Shown here: positions 1 to 7,680 of the stretch, one piece after another
Layout of the letters: each line of letters begins with the position of its first letter
Position numbering within the stretch: the stretch's first letter is position 1
NCBI GenBank assembly: GCA_007117565.1
Contig: SKGG01000101.1
Span: forward strand, 1-18,994
Source of the DNA: Candidatus Izemoplasma sp.
Lineage (GTDB): Bacteria; Bacillota_I; Bacilli_A; Izemoplasmatales; Izemoplasmataceae
DNA: 18,994 bases
Direction of reading: 5' to 3'
Notes under the pieces: model-generated
Database searches by the model: none
What the model was told of the DNA's origin: nothing
What the model saw: only the letters and a program-made list of their open reading frames with translations
Position numbers and translations under genes: made by a program

Positions 1-22
1 TCTGGATAATGCCAGCGTAGGA
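1..22 (+). promoter_or_regulatory. 3' end of a TPP (thiamine pyrophosphate) riboswitch
   Basis: The first bases, CTGGATAATGCCAGCGTAGG, match the highly conserved 3' core of the TPP (THI-box) aptamer. The 5' half lies outside the window. The aptamer is followed by an intrinsic terminator and then by a thiamine transporter gene, exactly the context expected for a transcription-attenuating TPP riboswitch. Identification rests on the conserved core and the context, since the whole fold cannot be seen. Confidence 0.88.
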
Positions 23-40
23 TGAACCCATTAAACATTG

Positions 41-68
41 CGTTTAGTCCTCGTGGCTAAACGTTTTT
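41..68 (+). terminator. Riboswitch expression-platform terminator
   Basis: A 7-bp perfect stem (CGTTTAG at 41-47 with CTAAACG at 57-63) is followed directly by five T residues. It lies between the TPP aptamer and thiT, so it is probably the terminator that forms when TPP is bound. The antiterminator partner is upstream of the window. Confidence 0.8.
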
Positions 69-89
69 ATTTATTGGAGGGATTTTATT

Positions 90-635
90 ATGGGAAACAC
101 ACAAAGAACCAGAGTTTTAGCCGAAATCGCCATTTTCTTGGCGTTGGCAACCACACTTGAGGTGGTTTTCAAAGTGATACCAGGACAGCCACAAGGCGGT
201 TCTGTGTCACTCTCTATGTTGCCGATCTTCATTCTGACGTACCGACATGGCTTACGCGTAGGCTTGTTTTCAGGCGCCGTCTTCGGGTTACTCAACCTCA
301 TGGTGGGTGGGCTCGTATTATGGCACTGGGCGAGCTTGTATTTGGATTATATTTTCGCATTCATGGTCATTGGTTTAGCCGCCCTTGTCTTTGAACGAGA
401 CAAAGATAATCCTGTGTATTTTGGGATTGGCATTTTAGTGGGTGGCCTCGCACGTTTCTTCATGCATTTCTTAAGTGGCGTGGTGTTGTTTGGTGAGTTT
501 GCGCCCGAAGGCCAAAACGTGTGGGTCTATTCGTTTATTTACAACATGACATACATGGCCCCCACCATTGCTTTACTGTTAATCACAGGCTTGTTACTTT
601 ATCGTCGTCAAATTTTAATTTCAGAAAACTGGTAA
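90..635 (+). CDS. thiT: Thiamine-specific ECF transporter S-component ThiT
   Basis: A 181-aa integral membrane protein with about six hydrophobic segments and almost no soluble domain. It is the substrate-binding subunit of an energy-coupling factor transporter and captures thiamine at the outer face. It needs the shared EcfA/EcfA'/EcfT module, which is not in this window. Recognition comes from family-typical stretches: the N-terminal QGGSVSLSMLPIF segment, YRHGLRVG in the second/third helix, and HFLSGVVLFGEFAPEG followed by SFIYNMTYM, the region that lines the thiamine pocket in known ThiT. The start is set by GGAGGG at 76-81, eight bases before the ATG. The upstream TPP riboswitch independently supports thiamine as substrate and predicts repression when TPP is abundant. 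It is monocistronic, ending in a strong terminator. Confidence 0.93.
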   Translation: MGNTQRTRVLAEIAIFLALATTLEVVFKVIPGQPQGGSVSLSMLPIFILTYRHGLRVGLFSGAVFGLLNLMVGGLVLWHWASLYLDYIFAFMVIGLAALVFERDKDNPVYFGIGILVGGLARFFMHFLSGVVLFGEFAPEGQNVWVYSFIYNMTYMAPTIALLLITGLLLYRRQILISENW

Positions 636-663
636 CCGATTAGGTTCGACTATGTTTATCGAC

Positions 664-690
664 AAGAAACCTCGCAAGAGGTTTCTTTTT
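664..690 (+). terminator. Intrinsic terminator after thiT
   Basis: A 10-bp stem, AAGAAACCTC (664-673) with GAGGTTTCTT (678-687), has a GCAA tetraloop and runs into a T tract. It separates thiT from the glycogen genes. Confidence 0.9.
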
Positions 691-692
691 CT

Positions 693-720
693 TTGGTCTA
701 TAGCCATTGTCATGTATAAT
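693..720 (+). promoter_or_regulatory. Predicted promoter of glgA-glgC
   Basis: A perfect -10 TATAAT at 715-720 lies just after the thiT terminator. The best -35 (TTGGTC, 693-698, 16-bp spacer) matches only three of six consensus bases, so an activator may be needed or this element may be weak. Transcription would begin near 727, at the first bases of the GAGGTG ribosome binding site, giving a leader of only about 11 nt. Confidence 0.5.
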
Positions 721-737
721 AAAAATGAGGTGAAAAA

Positions 738-2162
738 ATGAAAATAATGTATGTTGGCTCAGAAGCCATTCCTTTTTCAAAGACGGGTGGTCTTGCAGAT
801 GTGCTTGGGAGCTTACCTCAAGCGATGCACGCTTTAGGCCACGAAGTGATTCTTGTATTACCGAAACACGGTGTGACCAAAGCGAAGTATCACGAACAGC
901 TCAAAACAGTCCATCAAACCACGGTCGAAGTCCATGATATGCATCAATACTGTGGCTATCAGATGCTCGAGCATCAAGGCATCAAAGTGTATTTTGTGGA
1001 CAATGAGTTTTATTTTGGAAATCGTCCAAATTTATACGGGGATTTTGATGACGGTGAGCGTTATGGTTTTTATGCGCACGCAGTGTTGAAAATGATCGTT
1101 GAGAAAGTCTTTGAACCAGATGTCATGCATCTAAACGATTGGCAAACTGGATTAATCGCGTATTTATTAAAAATGGCACCGCAATATCAAGGTCTTGGCC
1201 GAAAGATTAAAACCTTGTTAACCATTCATAACATTGCTTACCAAGGGACGTTTAGTAAAAGTCTTATGCCTTACTTAAATGCGCCTTACGATGGTGCTTT
1301 AGAGTTTGACGATGTCATAAACTTTTTAAAAGCAGGCATCATGTCAGCGGACCATATCTCAACGGTATCACCAACGTATGCAAATGAGCTTCAACACGCC
1401 TATTTTGGCTTTGGACTTCAAGGCGTATTAAAAATGCGAGAGAATCAGTTTACGGGTATCATCAACGGCATCAGCTATGATGAGTTCAGTCCGAAAAACG
1501 ATACCAACATCGCTTATAATTTTGGTTTAAACAATTATTTAAAAGGGAAACGTGAAAACAAAAACGATTTACTCAAGCGCTTCAACTTAACACCAACCAA
1601 AAAACCTTTGATTGGGATGGTGTCAAGACTGACTGAAGCTAAAGGATTCCCATTATTAGAACAAAGCATTGAACCCTTTTTAAAAGAAGATCGCTTGCGT
1701 CTTGTCATTTTAGGGAGTGGCGATGCCCACATCCAAAATCACCTAAATTATTTGATGCATCAATACCCTGAACAAGTAAGTGTCGTCTTTGGCTACAACG
1801 AGGCGCTAGCAAGACAGATTTATGCAGGCTCTGATTTCTTCTTAATGCCAAGTCGCTTTGAACCTTGTGGCTTAGCACAGTTGATCAGTCTAGCCTATGG
1901 GACTTTGCCGATTGTGCGCAAAACGGGTGGTTTAAGAGATACGATTGTGCCTTATAACCGTTTTACTGGGGAAGGCACTGGCTTTGCGTTTGAACATTAT
2001 ATGGGTGGCGACATGGCGCATGCTTTAGACGAAGCCTTGCACGCTTACGACGACACCAAAAACTTTAAAGAACTTATTAAACGCGCAATGAAAGAAGATT
2101 TTTCATGGAAACAAAGCGCCTTAGTTTATCAAAATTTATATCAACAACTGAAGGGGGATTAA
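738..2162 (+). CDS. glgA: Glycogen synthase (ADP-glucose type), GT5 family
   Basis: A 474-aa cytoplasmic glycosyltransferase, normal length for bacterial GlgA. It transfers glucose from ADP-glucose to the non-reducing end of an alpha-1,4-glucan. The N-terminal nucleotide-sugar motif KTGGLADV starts at Lys15. The C-terminal Rossmann half carries SRFEPCGL (Glu375, Cys377), with the catalytic Glu of the retaining GT-B fold, followed by KTGGL at Lys395. The ATG at 738 is preceded by GAGGTG (727-732). glgC begins one base after the stop and GlgC makes the ADP-glucose, so the two form a minimal glycogen-synthesis operon. No branching enzyme, phosphorylase or glgD lies nearby. Confidence 0.96.
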   Translation: MKIMYVGSEAIPFSKTGGLADVLGSLPQAMHALGHEVILVLPKHGVTKAKYHEQLKTVHQTTVEVHDMHQYCGYQMLEHQGIKVYFVDNEFYFGNRPNLYGDFDDGERYGFYAHAVLKMIVEKVFEPDVMHLNDWQTGLIAYLLKMAPQYQGLGRKIKTLLTIHNIAYQGTFSKSLMPYLNAPYDGALEFDDVINFLKAGIMSADHISTVSPTYANELQHAYFGFGLQGVLKMRENQFTGIINGISYDEFSPKNDTNIAYNFGLNNYLKGKRENKNDLLKRFNLTPTKKPLIGMVSRLTEAKGFPLLEQSIEPFLKEDRLRLVILGSGDAHIQNHLNYLMHQYPEQVSVVFGYNEALARQIYAGSDFFLMPSRFEPCGLAQLISLAYGTLPIVRKTGGLRDTIVPYNRFTGEGTGFAFEHYMGGDMAHALDEALHAYDDTKNFKELIKRAMKEDFSWKQSALVYQNLYQQLKGD

Positions 2163-2163
2163 C

Positions 2164-3390
2164 ATGGAAACACTCGCATTGATTTTGGCTGGTGGAAGAG
2201 GATCACGACTTGATTTACTTTCAGAAAAACGTGTCAAGCCAGCAGTCCCGTTTGCCGGAAAATACCGTATTATTGATTTTACGCTGTCAAATTGTTCCAA
2301 CTCAGGCATCTATAACATTGGTATCTTAACGCAGTATTTGCCTTTTTCCCTTAATGAACACATTGGCATCGGGTCTCCTTGGGACCTAGACCGCCGTGAT
2401 TCACGCTTAACGCTGATGCAGCCCTATCGTGAATGGTATGGTGGCACCGCTGATGCAGTCAAACAAAACATTGACTTCATTAAACGTTCTAAGTCTAAGT
2501 ATGTGCTTATCTTGTCGGGGGATCATATTTACAAAATGGATTACCGTAAAATGATTCGTGCGCATGAAGTGAATGGCGCAGCCCTCACCATTGCCGTACA
2601 AGAAGTTCCATGGGAAGACACCCATCGTTTTGGCATTTTAGATGCGGATAAAAACGATAAGATTGTGGGCTTTTATGAAAAACCTAAAAACGCACCCAAC
2701 AATTTAGCGTCGATGGGCATTTACGTGTTTAATACAGACGTCCTCGTAGAATCTTTAGAAACCATTGACGAAGAAGGCCTTGATTTTGGTAAACACGTCA
2801 TTCCTTACCTTCTCGACAAAAAAGACGTTTACGCTTACACGTTCAAAGACTATTGGAAAGATGTAGGCACATACGACGCCTATTTAGAAGCCAATATTGA
2901 ACTTACTGCCACCGTGGATAAAATTCCTTTAGACATGTATGACCGTGATTGGAAAATACATACGCGCTCTGAAGAACGTCCTAGTGTAAAAATCGGTTCA
3001 AAAGCAACCATTGAACAAGCACTCATCTCCAACGGTTCAATCGTCGCTGGTCATGTTAAGCGCAGTGTTTTATCTCCTGGGGTCATCGTTCATCCGACGG
3101 CCAAAGTGGTAAACAGTGTCATTTTAAACGACGCGGAAATCAAGCCTGGCGCCATCGTTGAAAACGCGATTATTGATAAGAATGTGGTTATTGGAGAAAA
3201 TGCCCGCATCGGCTATGGCGATGATTACACCGCGAATAAAGAACGTCCAGAGGTTTTATCGAGTGGCCTTAATGTGATTGCTAAAGGTGTGCATGTGCCT
3301 GCAGGAACCATCATTGAACGGAACTGTCGATTGTACTCAACCGCAAAAATTGAAGAAAAACGGATTTCTTCGGGATCGACACTTAAATAA
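2164..3390 (+). CDS. glgC: Glucose-1-phosphate adenylyltransferase (ADP-glucose pyrophosphorylase)
   Basis: A 408-aa enzyme making ADP-glucose from glucose-1-phosphate and ATP, the committed step of glycogen synthesis. The nucleotidyltransferase domain begins with AGGRGSRL (residues 9-16) and [15 protein letters not shown]. The catalytic metal-binding Asp is in SGDH (Asp120), and the Glc-1-P-binding Lys in EKP (Lys173). From about residue 270 the repeating hydrophobic pattern ([27 protein letters not shown]) is the left-handed beta-helix used for oligomerisation and allostery. Retention of the SGDH Asp and the EKP Lys argues for catalytic GlgC rather than the regulatory GlgD subunit. It follows glgA by one base, with AAGGGGGA as its ribosome binding site in the glgA tail, so translation is probably coupled. 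Confidence 0.94.
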   Translation: METLALILAGGRGSRLDLLSEKRVKPAVPFAGKYRIIDFTLSNCSNSGIYNIGILTQYLPFSLNEHIGIGSPWDLDRRDSRLTLMQPYREWYGGTADAVKQNIDFIKRSKSKYVLILSGDHIYKMDYRKMIRAHEVNGAALTIAVQEVPWEDTHRFGILDADKNDKIVGFYEKPKNAPNNLASMGIYVFNTDVLVESLETIDEEGLDFGKHVIPYLLDKKDVYAYTFKDYWKDVGTYDAYLEANIELTATVDKIPLDMYDRDWKIHTRSEERPSVKIGSKATIEQALISNGSIVAGHVKRSVLSPGVIVHPTAKVVNSVILNDAEIKPGAIVENAIIDKNVVIGENARIGYGDDYTANKERPEVLSSGLNVIAKGVHVPAGTIIERNCRLYSTAKIEEKRISSGSTLK

Positions 3391-3394
3391 AAAG

Positions 3395-3430
3395 AGCTTT
3401 AAGCCGGATTTTAGGGCTTAAAGCTTTTCT
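3395..3430. terminator. Bidirectional terminator between glgC and recU
   Basis: An 11-bp perfect inverted repeat, AGCTTTAAGCC (3395-3405) with GGCTTAAAGCT (3415-3425), has a 9-nt loop. A T-rich tract follows on the plus strand, and the A-rich stretch before it gives a U tract on the minus strand. The recU stop codon (3411-3413) lies in the loop, and the last recU codons form one arm. It can serve both convergent genes. Confidence 0.85.
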
Positions 3431-4004
3431 TTTGGATCTGAATGTACTCATCCACAGCTTTTAAATAAGGTAGGGTGGGTCGAAAACTGGGTTTGATTCT
3501 TATCGCGTGCGTTGCACACTCTTCATAGGTCATGGATTGACGCCCTTTTTTAGCGCGTTCGATGAAATACTCTAACACTTCAAAAGGAAGAAGATAGTAT
3601 TCATCTAAGAGTGTGAAAGCGATGATTAAAAAAGCAACTCCACCTTGCGCTTTAACCGCGCGTAAATGTTGAATTTGGTGCGCTGGTATGTTTTTTAGTG
3701 GGAAGGCCGTTTTCGAACGGGTTTCTTTGACATCAAAATCGATCGCATGCCCTTGATAAACCCCATTATAATCGGTGGTTGAAGGCGTTTTATAGTACGC
3801 TTCGGTGATTTTAGCAGCTTGACGGGAAGGGTAATCCACTTTTACGATTTGAATCGGTGTTGGTTTTTTGTGGATCACCGCTTGGCCTTGGGCGAGGTAA
3901 AAAAGATTACTCTCATCAATCATAGATTCGAGTGTCTGTCCCCGATTAGCGACACTTTGTTTCTTCGTTTCGTATGTGTTTTTCTTTGTGGGATAGCGAA
4001 TCAT
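3411..4004 (-). CDS. recU: Holliday junction resolvase RecU
   Basis: A 197-aa structure-specific endonuclease that resolves four-way junctions in recombinational repair, usual size for the family. Signature blocks appear in order: NRGQTLE near the N-terminus, AVIHKKPTPIQIVKVDYP (residues 42-59), STTDYNGVY with the catalytic Asp78, then DFDVKETRSKTAFPLKN. In characterised RecU the second cluster reads E-x-K; here it is Asp91-Val-Lys93, a conservative but unusual change at a metal ligand. The ATG at 4004 is chosen because AGAGGTG (4017-4011 on this strand) precedes it and the protein then begins MIRYP as in relatives; an upstream ATG at 4070 has no ribosome binding site. In many Bacillota recU is followed by ponA; here it stands alone. 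Confidence 0.93.
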   Translation of the reverse strand: MIRYPTKKNTYETKKQSVANRGQTLESMIDESNLFYLAQGQAVIHKKPTPIQIVKVDYPSRQAAKITEAYYKTPSTTDYNGVYQGHAIDFDVKETRSKTAFPLKNIPAHQIQHLRAVKAQGGVAFLIIAFTLLDEYYLLPFEVLEYFIERAKKGRQSMTYEECATHAIRIKPSFRPTLPYLKAVDEYIQIQKKSFKP

Positions 4005-4021
4005 GACGTCACCTCTACTTA

Positions 4022-4051
4022 AGTGTATCACAGGGCGATTTAAACGTCTAA
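4022..4051 (-). promoter_or_regulatory. Predicted promoter of recU
   Basis: Read on the minus strand: -35 TTAGAC (4051-4046), 18-bp spacer, extended -10 TGA-TACACT with the hexamer at 4027-4022. The start would fall near 4015, inside or next to the ribosome binding site, giving a very short leader. The -10 is imperfect (four of six), so confidence is limited. Confidence 0.4.
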
Positions 4052-4097
4052 AAAAAACCTCGAAATGCACGCACTATGTCGAAATTAGACAAATCTA

Positions 4098-4106
4098 TGC
4101 TATAAT
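4098..4106 (+). promoter_or_regulatory. Predicted extended -10 promoter of the RNase J-Nudix operon
   Basis: TGCTATAAT is a perfect extended -10 (TGnTATAAT). No clear -35 hexamer is visible at normal spacing, which an extended -10 can tolerate. The start near 4113 would leave a leader of about 29 nt before the TTG. Confidence 0.65.
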
Positions 4107-4141
4107 GATTAAAGCGAATTTGCCATAAAGGAGGGCTCAAA

Positions 4142-5815
4142 TTGAGCGTTGTAAAATTTTATGCCTTGGGTGGTTTAGGCGAAGACGGTAAAAACATGTA
4201 CGTCGTAGACGTAGACCAAGATCTTTTCATCTTGGATGCCGGTTTAAAATACCCCTCACATGAACTGCATGGGGTGGATGCCATTCTCCCAAATTACCAA
4301 ACCCTTATCGAACAAAAAGACCGTATTCGAGGGCTTTTTTTAAGTCATGGACACGAAGATCACATCGGTGCAGTCCCGAAGCTATTACGTGATATCAATA
4401 TCCCTGTCTATGGGACTGAGTTTACCTTGTCGTTATTAAAAGATGCTTTAAAGGAACAGATGACTGAGGATGAAACGTATCATTTCTATCCCGTCAATAG
4501 TCAATCACTAATGCGTTTTGGTAAAGTGACTGCACATTTTTATCAAACGACCCACTCCATTCCAGGGAGTATTTCGATTGCCTTAGAAACCCCTGACGGA
4601 ATGATTGTCTATGCCCCAGATTTCACCTTCAATCAGCATGTCGATGCGAGTTACCGTACCGCGTTTGATCGCCTTAGCACGATTGCTTCACGCTCAGTGC
4701 TTGCTTTGATGTGTGAAAGTTTAGGCGCCGACGTGTTTTCCACCGGTGCAGCTGAACAGAACTTAGACTATTACATTAATGAAGCCTTTTTAAACCGTGA
4801 GCAACGTATCATTGTGACCGCCTTTTCGACCGATATTTATCGCATTCAGCGCGTGGTTAATACCGCGTTAAGACATGGCCGTAAAATCGCCATCATCGGA
4901 AGAAAAGCGCAACGCATGATTGACATTGCTATCACCACAGGTGTGTTAGCAATTCCAGAAGATCAATTAGTTTCCTTAAAATTTATCGATGAGAAAAAAC
5001 CGCGTCAAGACGACAACTTGATGATTTTAGTGGCGGGTGACCGTCATGAACCGTTTCATATGTTGCAGCGCATGATCAACAAAGTGGATCGTTTAGTACA
5101 CATTGACGAAAGTGATATGGTGTTACTCATGACACCCCCTGTCCCAGGAACTGAACGCATCGCAGCACGCACATTAGACATTATTTATCGTCACAACATC
5201 AACGTGAGTAAAATTGATAAAACTATGTTACCCCCAGCGCACGCAAGTCGTTCAGACATAAAAATGCTCATTAACATGCTTGATCCAAAAACGTTTATTC
5301 CCGTGGTGGGTGAGTATCGTCACTTTTATCATATGCAAAGCATTGCACAAGAACTTGGCATTTCAGACCGTTATCAGCAAGTAGAAAACGGTGAAGTCAT
5401 CGAGTGGGTTAACGGACATTTAAAACAAAGTCGTGACCGTGTCCCAACCGGAGAACTCATGGTCGATGGGCTCATGGATGAAGACATCCACAATGTGGTT
5501 TTAAAAGATCGTGAAATATTATCCCAAGACGGTGCCCTCATTATTTTGGGCGTGATTAATGTGAAACAACGTAAGTTGGTCGCCCCAGCTGAAGTTATGA
5601 CACGCGGCTTTGTTTACATGAAAGAAAACGAAGATTTGATTACGCAAGTCAGTCAATTGTTTGAAAAAATTGTACAAGATGCGATGGCACAACGTAATTT
5701 CGATTGGCGCCAATTAAAAGAGCGTTTGCGTGAGCAAATCAGTCGACATCTTTATCAACAAACGGATCGGCGACCCATTGTGATGCCAGTCTTAATGGAT
5801 GTCCCCCAAAGATGA
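4142..5815 (+). CDS. rnj: Ribonuclease J (metallo-beta-lactamase/beta-CASP), divergent motif C
   Basis: A 557-aa cytoplasmic RNase; J enzymes have 5'-exo and endonuclease activity in mRNA decay and rRNA maturation. The metallo-beta-lactamase core is intact: HGHEDH at 69-74, His138 in TTHSIPG and Asp160 in YAPDF. The C-terminal TRGFVYMKE block is also typical. By spacing, His367 corresponds to His368 of B. subtilis J1, but the partner His390 in the usual PVHGE is Val389 here (IPVVGEYR). The usual SGH context of motif B reads PPAHAS, and the usual QGEP stretch reads DRHEP. It could be a J2-like paralogue, or an enzyme with altered activity. The TTG start is supported by AAAGGAGGG (4127-4135). 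The 3' end overlaps the Nudix gene by four bases. Confidence 0.9.
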   Translation: MSVVKFYALGGLGEDGKNMYVVDVDQDLFILDAGLKYPSHELHGVDAILPNYQTLIEQKDRIRGLFLSHGHEDHIGAVPKLLRDINIPVYGTEFTLSLLKDALKEQMTEDETYHFYPVNSQSLMRFGKVTAHFYQTTHSIPGSISIALETPDGMIVYAPDFTFNQHVDASYRTAFDRLSTIASRSVLALMCESLGADVFSTGAAEQNLDYYINEAFLNREQRIIVTAFSTDIYRIQRVVNTALRHGRKIAIIGRKAQRMIDIAITTGVLAIPEDQLVSLKFIDEKKPRQDDNLMILVAGDRHEPFHMLQRMINKVDRLVHIDESDMVLLMTPPVPGTERIAARTLDIIYRHNINVSKIDKTMLPPAHASRSDIKMLINMLDPKTFIPVVGEYRHFYHMQSIAQELGISDRYQQVENGEVIEWVNGHLKQSRDRVPTGELMVDGLMDEDIHNVVLKDREILSQDGALIILGVINVKQRKLVAPAEVMTRGFVYMKENEDLITQVSQLFEKIVQDAMAQRNFDWRQLKERLREQISRHLYQQTDRRPIVMPVLMDVPQR

Positions 5816-6312
5816 TACCCACGATTAAGTTGTACGACAACGATTATCAAGAAAAAACAGAAGGCGTTCCGCTTCATCGTGGTGCACGTGGTATCATCTA
5901 TAAAGATCAAAAAATCGCTGTGATTCATTACCGTACACTCAACCATTATGTCTTGCCTGGTGGTGGCATTGAAGAAGGAGAAACTGAGCTTCAAGCTTTA
6001 AAACGAGAAATTTTAGAAGAAATAGGTTACCACCTTAAAGACGTGTTCCCCACGGTGGTTGTTAAAGAACACTTTGATGACAGTATTTGGCAACATCATT
6101 ACTTTGTTGCGCATACTGAAGGGGACGCTCAAGCGTTAGAATTAACCACAGAAGAAATCGCGTTAAAACCAACGATTATGTGGGAAGACCCTCTAGAAGT
6201 GCTGTCATTATTAAGTACACACGAAGGAGAGCACCCACATTCACAGGCCATTATGCAACGTGAACTGATTGGTTTAATGCACAGTTTGTCTAACGGTTTA
6301 CAAAGTCTATGA
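5812..6312 (+). CDS. Nudix hydrolase (MutT-like), substrate unknown
   Basis: A 166-aa protein with a complete Nudix box at residues 51-73: Gly51, Glu57, then REILEEIGY starting at Arg65, which fits Gx5Ex7REUxEExGU. Such enzymes hydrolyse nucleoside diphosphates linked to another moiety, using Mg2+ held by the Nudix glutamates. The sequence does not indicate which substrate. The ATG overlaps the RNase J stop (ATGA), with no strong ribosome binding site before it, so translation probably depends on coupling to the upstream gene. The link to an RNase is suggestive of RNA 5'-end or nucleotide metabolism, but that is only inference from context. The tig promoter lies inside its 3' end. Confidence 0.88.
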   Translation: MIPTIKLYDNDYQEKTEGVPLHRGARGIIYKDQKIAVIHYRTLNHYVLPGGGIEEGETELQALKREILEEIGYHLKDVFPTVVVKEHFDDSIWQHHYFVAHTEGDAQALELTTEEIALKPTIMWEDPLEVLSLLSTHEGEHPHSQAIMQRELIGLMHSLSNGLQSL

Positions 6313-6324
6313 TTATGATATAAT
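6297..6324 (+). promoter_or_regulatory. Predicted promoter of tig
   Basis: TTTACA (6297-6302) with a 16-bp spacer and a perfect TATAAT (6319-6324) that also has the upstream TG of an extended -10 (TGATATAAT, 6316-6324). It overlaps the end of the Nudix gene. The start near 6331 leaves a leader of about 23 nt. Confidence 0.8.
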
Positions 6325-6353
6325 GTTTCAGTATGATTAAAGGAGGATTTACA

Positions 6354-7640
6354 TTGGCTAAACTAGAAAACATGCAAGATTCACATGTAAAATTAACCGT
6401 TGAGGTTAGCTCAGACCAGTTTGAGCATGGCCTTGATTACGCGTATGACAAAATCAAAGATGAGGTTGAAATTAAAGGGTTCCGTAAAGGAAAGGTAACC
6501 CGAGCGATGTATGAAAAACATCGCGGCGTCGAATCGCTTTACGATGAAGCGCTCAACCATGTGATTGGTGAGACGTACTTTGATGCGATTGAGGAACATG
6601 CGTTAGATGTCGTAGCTCAACCAAAAATCGATCTGGACATTAGCACCGTCGAAAAAGGCAAAGGCTTTACGTATTCAGCCGTGGTCGCGATACGCCCCGA
6701 AGTCACCTTAGGTGACTACAAAGGGTTAGTGTATGAAGCGCCTTCAAACGATGTAACGGATGAGGAAGTCACCGCAGAGATTGATCGTTTACGCGAGCAA
6801 AACGCTGAGTTAAAAGTGTTAGAGGATGCGACGTTAAAAGATGGACAAACCGCGATTTTTGATTTCGAAGGGTTTGTGGATGATGTTGCGTTTGAAGGCG
6901 GCAAAGCAGACAACTATGAACTCGTGATTGGCTCAGGACAATTTATCTCTGGTTTTGAAGAGCAAATGGTCGGCTTAAAAACAGGCGAAGAAAAAGACAT
7001 TAAGGTGACGTTCCCTGAAAACTATCAAGCAGAAAACCTTAAAGGTAAAGACGCAATCTTCAAAATCAAACTACACGAAATCAAAGAAAAAGTCTTACCT
7101 GAACTTACTGACGAGTTTGTTAAGGAACTTGAAAAAGAAGGCATCGAAACTGTTGATGCGTTAAAAGCGTCCACACGTAAAACCTTAGAAGAAGACAAAG
7201 TCAAAACAAACAAGAATAAAAAAATTGATTTTGCGGTGGAAGAAGCTAGCAAAAACGCCAGCATCAGCATTCCTGAAGAAATGATTGCAAATGAAAAAAA
7301 TCGGATGATGGATAATACCCGTCAACAAGTGAAACAATACGGTTTAGAGTTAGAACAATACTTACAATTTTCAGGCCTCACGATGGAACAATTTGAAGCA
7401 AACATGCACCGTGATGCAGAAAAATCGATTCGCTATAATTTAACCTTAGCCGCCATTGCTAAAGCTGAAGATATTACGGCTACGGATGAAGAGATGGAAG
7501 AGAAATATCAAAGTATGGCAACTCAATACAACTTAGAACTCGAACAGGTTAAATCACAAATCAACCCAGATTCCATCAAACAAGAAGTGGCCTTGAATAA
7601 AGCCGTTGACTTCATCGTTGAAAACTTAACCATTAAATAA
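6354..7640 (+). CDS. tig: Trigger factor, ribosome-associated chaperone and peptidyl-prolyl isomerase
   Basis: A 428-aa protein that binds the ribosome exit tunnel and shields nascent chains. The N-terminal domain has the ribosome-docking signature GFRKGK at residues 42-47 (the next residues VTR replace the usual VP). A FKBP-type PPIase domain follows at roughly 155-240 (DGQTAIFDFEGFVDD to IKLHEIK), then the long helical C-terminal arms. The TTG at 6354 is the start: AGGAGG at 6341-6346 is spaced seven bases before it, and the protein then opens AKLENMQDSHVKL as in relatives. An in-frame ATG at 6333 lies before the ribosome binding site and is rejected. In B. subtilis tig precedes clpX; here it precedes a HAD gene. 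It has its own promoter and a terminator. Confidence 0.96.
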   Translation: MAKLENMQDSHVKLTVEVSSDQFEHGLDYAYDKIKDEVEIKGFRKGKVTRAMYEKHRGVESLYDEALNHVIGETYFDAIEEHALDVVAQPKIDLDISTVEKGKGFTYSAVVAIRPEVTLGDYKGLVYEAPSNDVTDEEVTAEIDRLREQNAELKVLEDATLKDGQTAIFDFEGFVDDVAFEGGKADNYELVIGSGQFISGFEEQMVGLKTGEEKDIKVTFPENYQAENLKGKDAIFKIKLHEIKEKVLPELTDEFVKELEKEGIETVDALKASTRKTLEEDKVKTNKNKKIDFAVEEASKNASISIPEEMIANEKNRMMDNTRQQVKQYGLELEQYLQFSGLTMEQFEANMHRDAEKSIRYNLTLAAIAKAEDITATDEEMEEKYQSMATQYNLELEQVKSQINPDSIKQEVALNKAVDFIVENLTIK

Positions 7641-7661
7641 CACTTCGTAAGAAGTGTTTTT
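7639..7661 (+). terminator. Terminator-like hairpin after tig
   Basis: AACACTTC (7639-7646) pairs with GAAGTGTT (7651-7658) around a GTAA loop, followed by a short T run. It is weaker than the others in the window. As no promoter is visible before the HAD gene, partial readthrough is likely. Confidence 0.7.
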
Positions 7662-7680
7662 AACTTACAGGAGGTCTAAC

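Noticed and set aside
2164..3390. glgD (non-catalytic regulatory subunit) instead of glgC
   Set aside because: Asp120 in SGDH and Lys173 in EKP, the catalytic and Glc-1-P-binding residues, are retained.
4005..4070. Longer N-terminus for RecU
   Set aside because: No ribosome binding site upstream and the segment overlaps the predicted promoter; the family start MIRYP fits the ATG at 4004.
6333..6353. ATG start for trigger factor at 6333
   Set aside because: It precedes AGGAGG, which is spaced correctly for the TTG at 6354.
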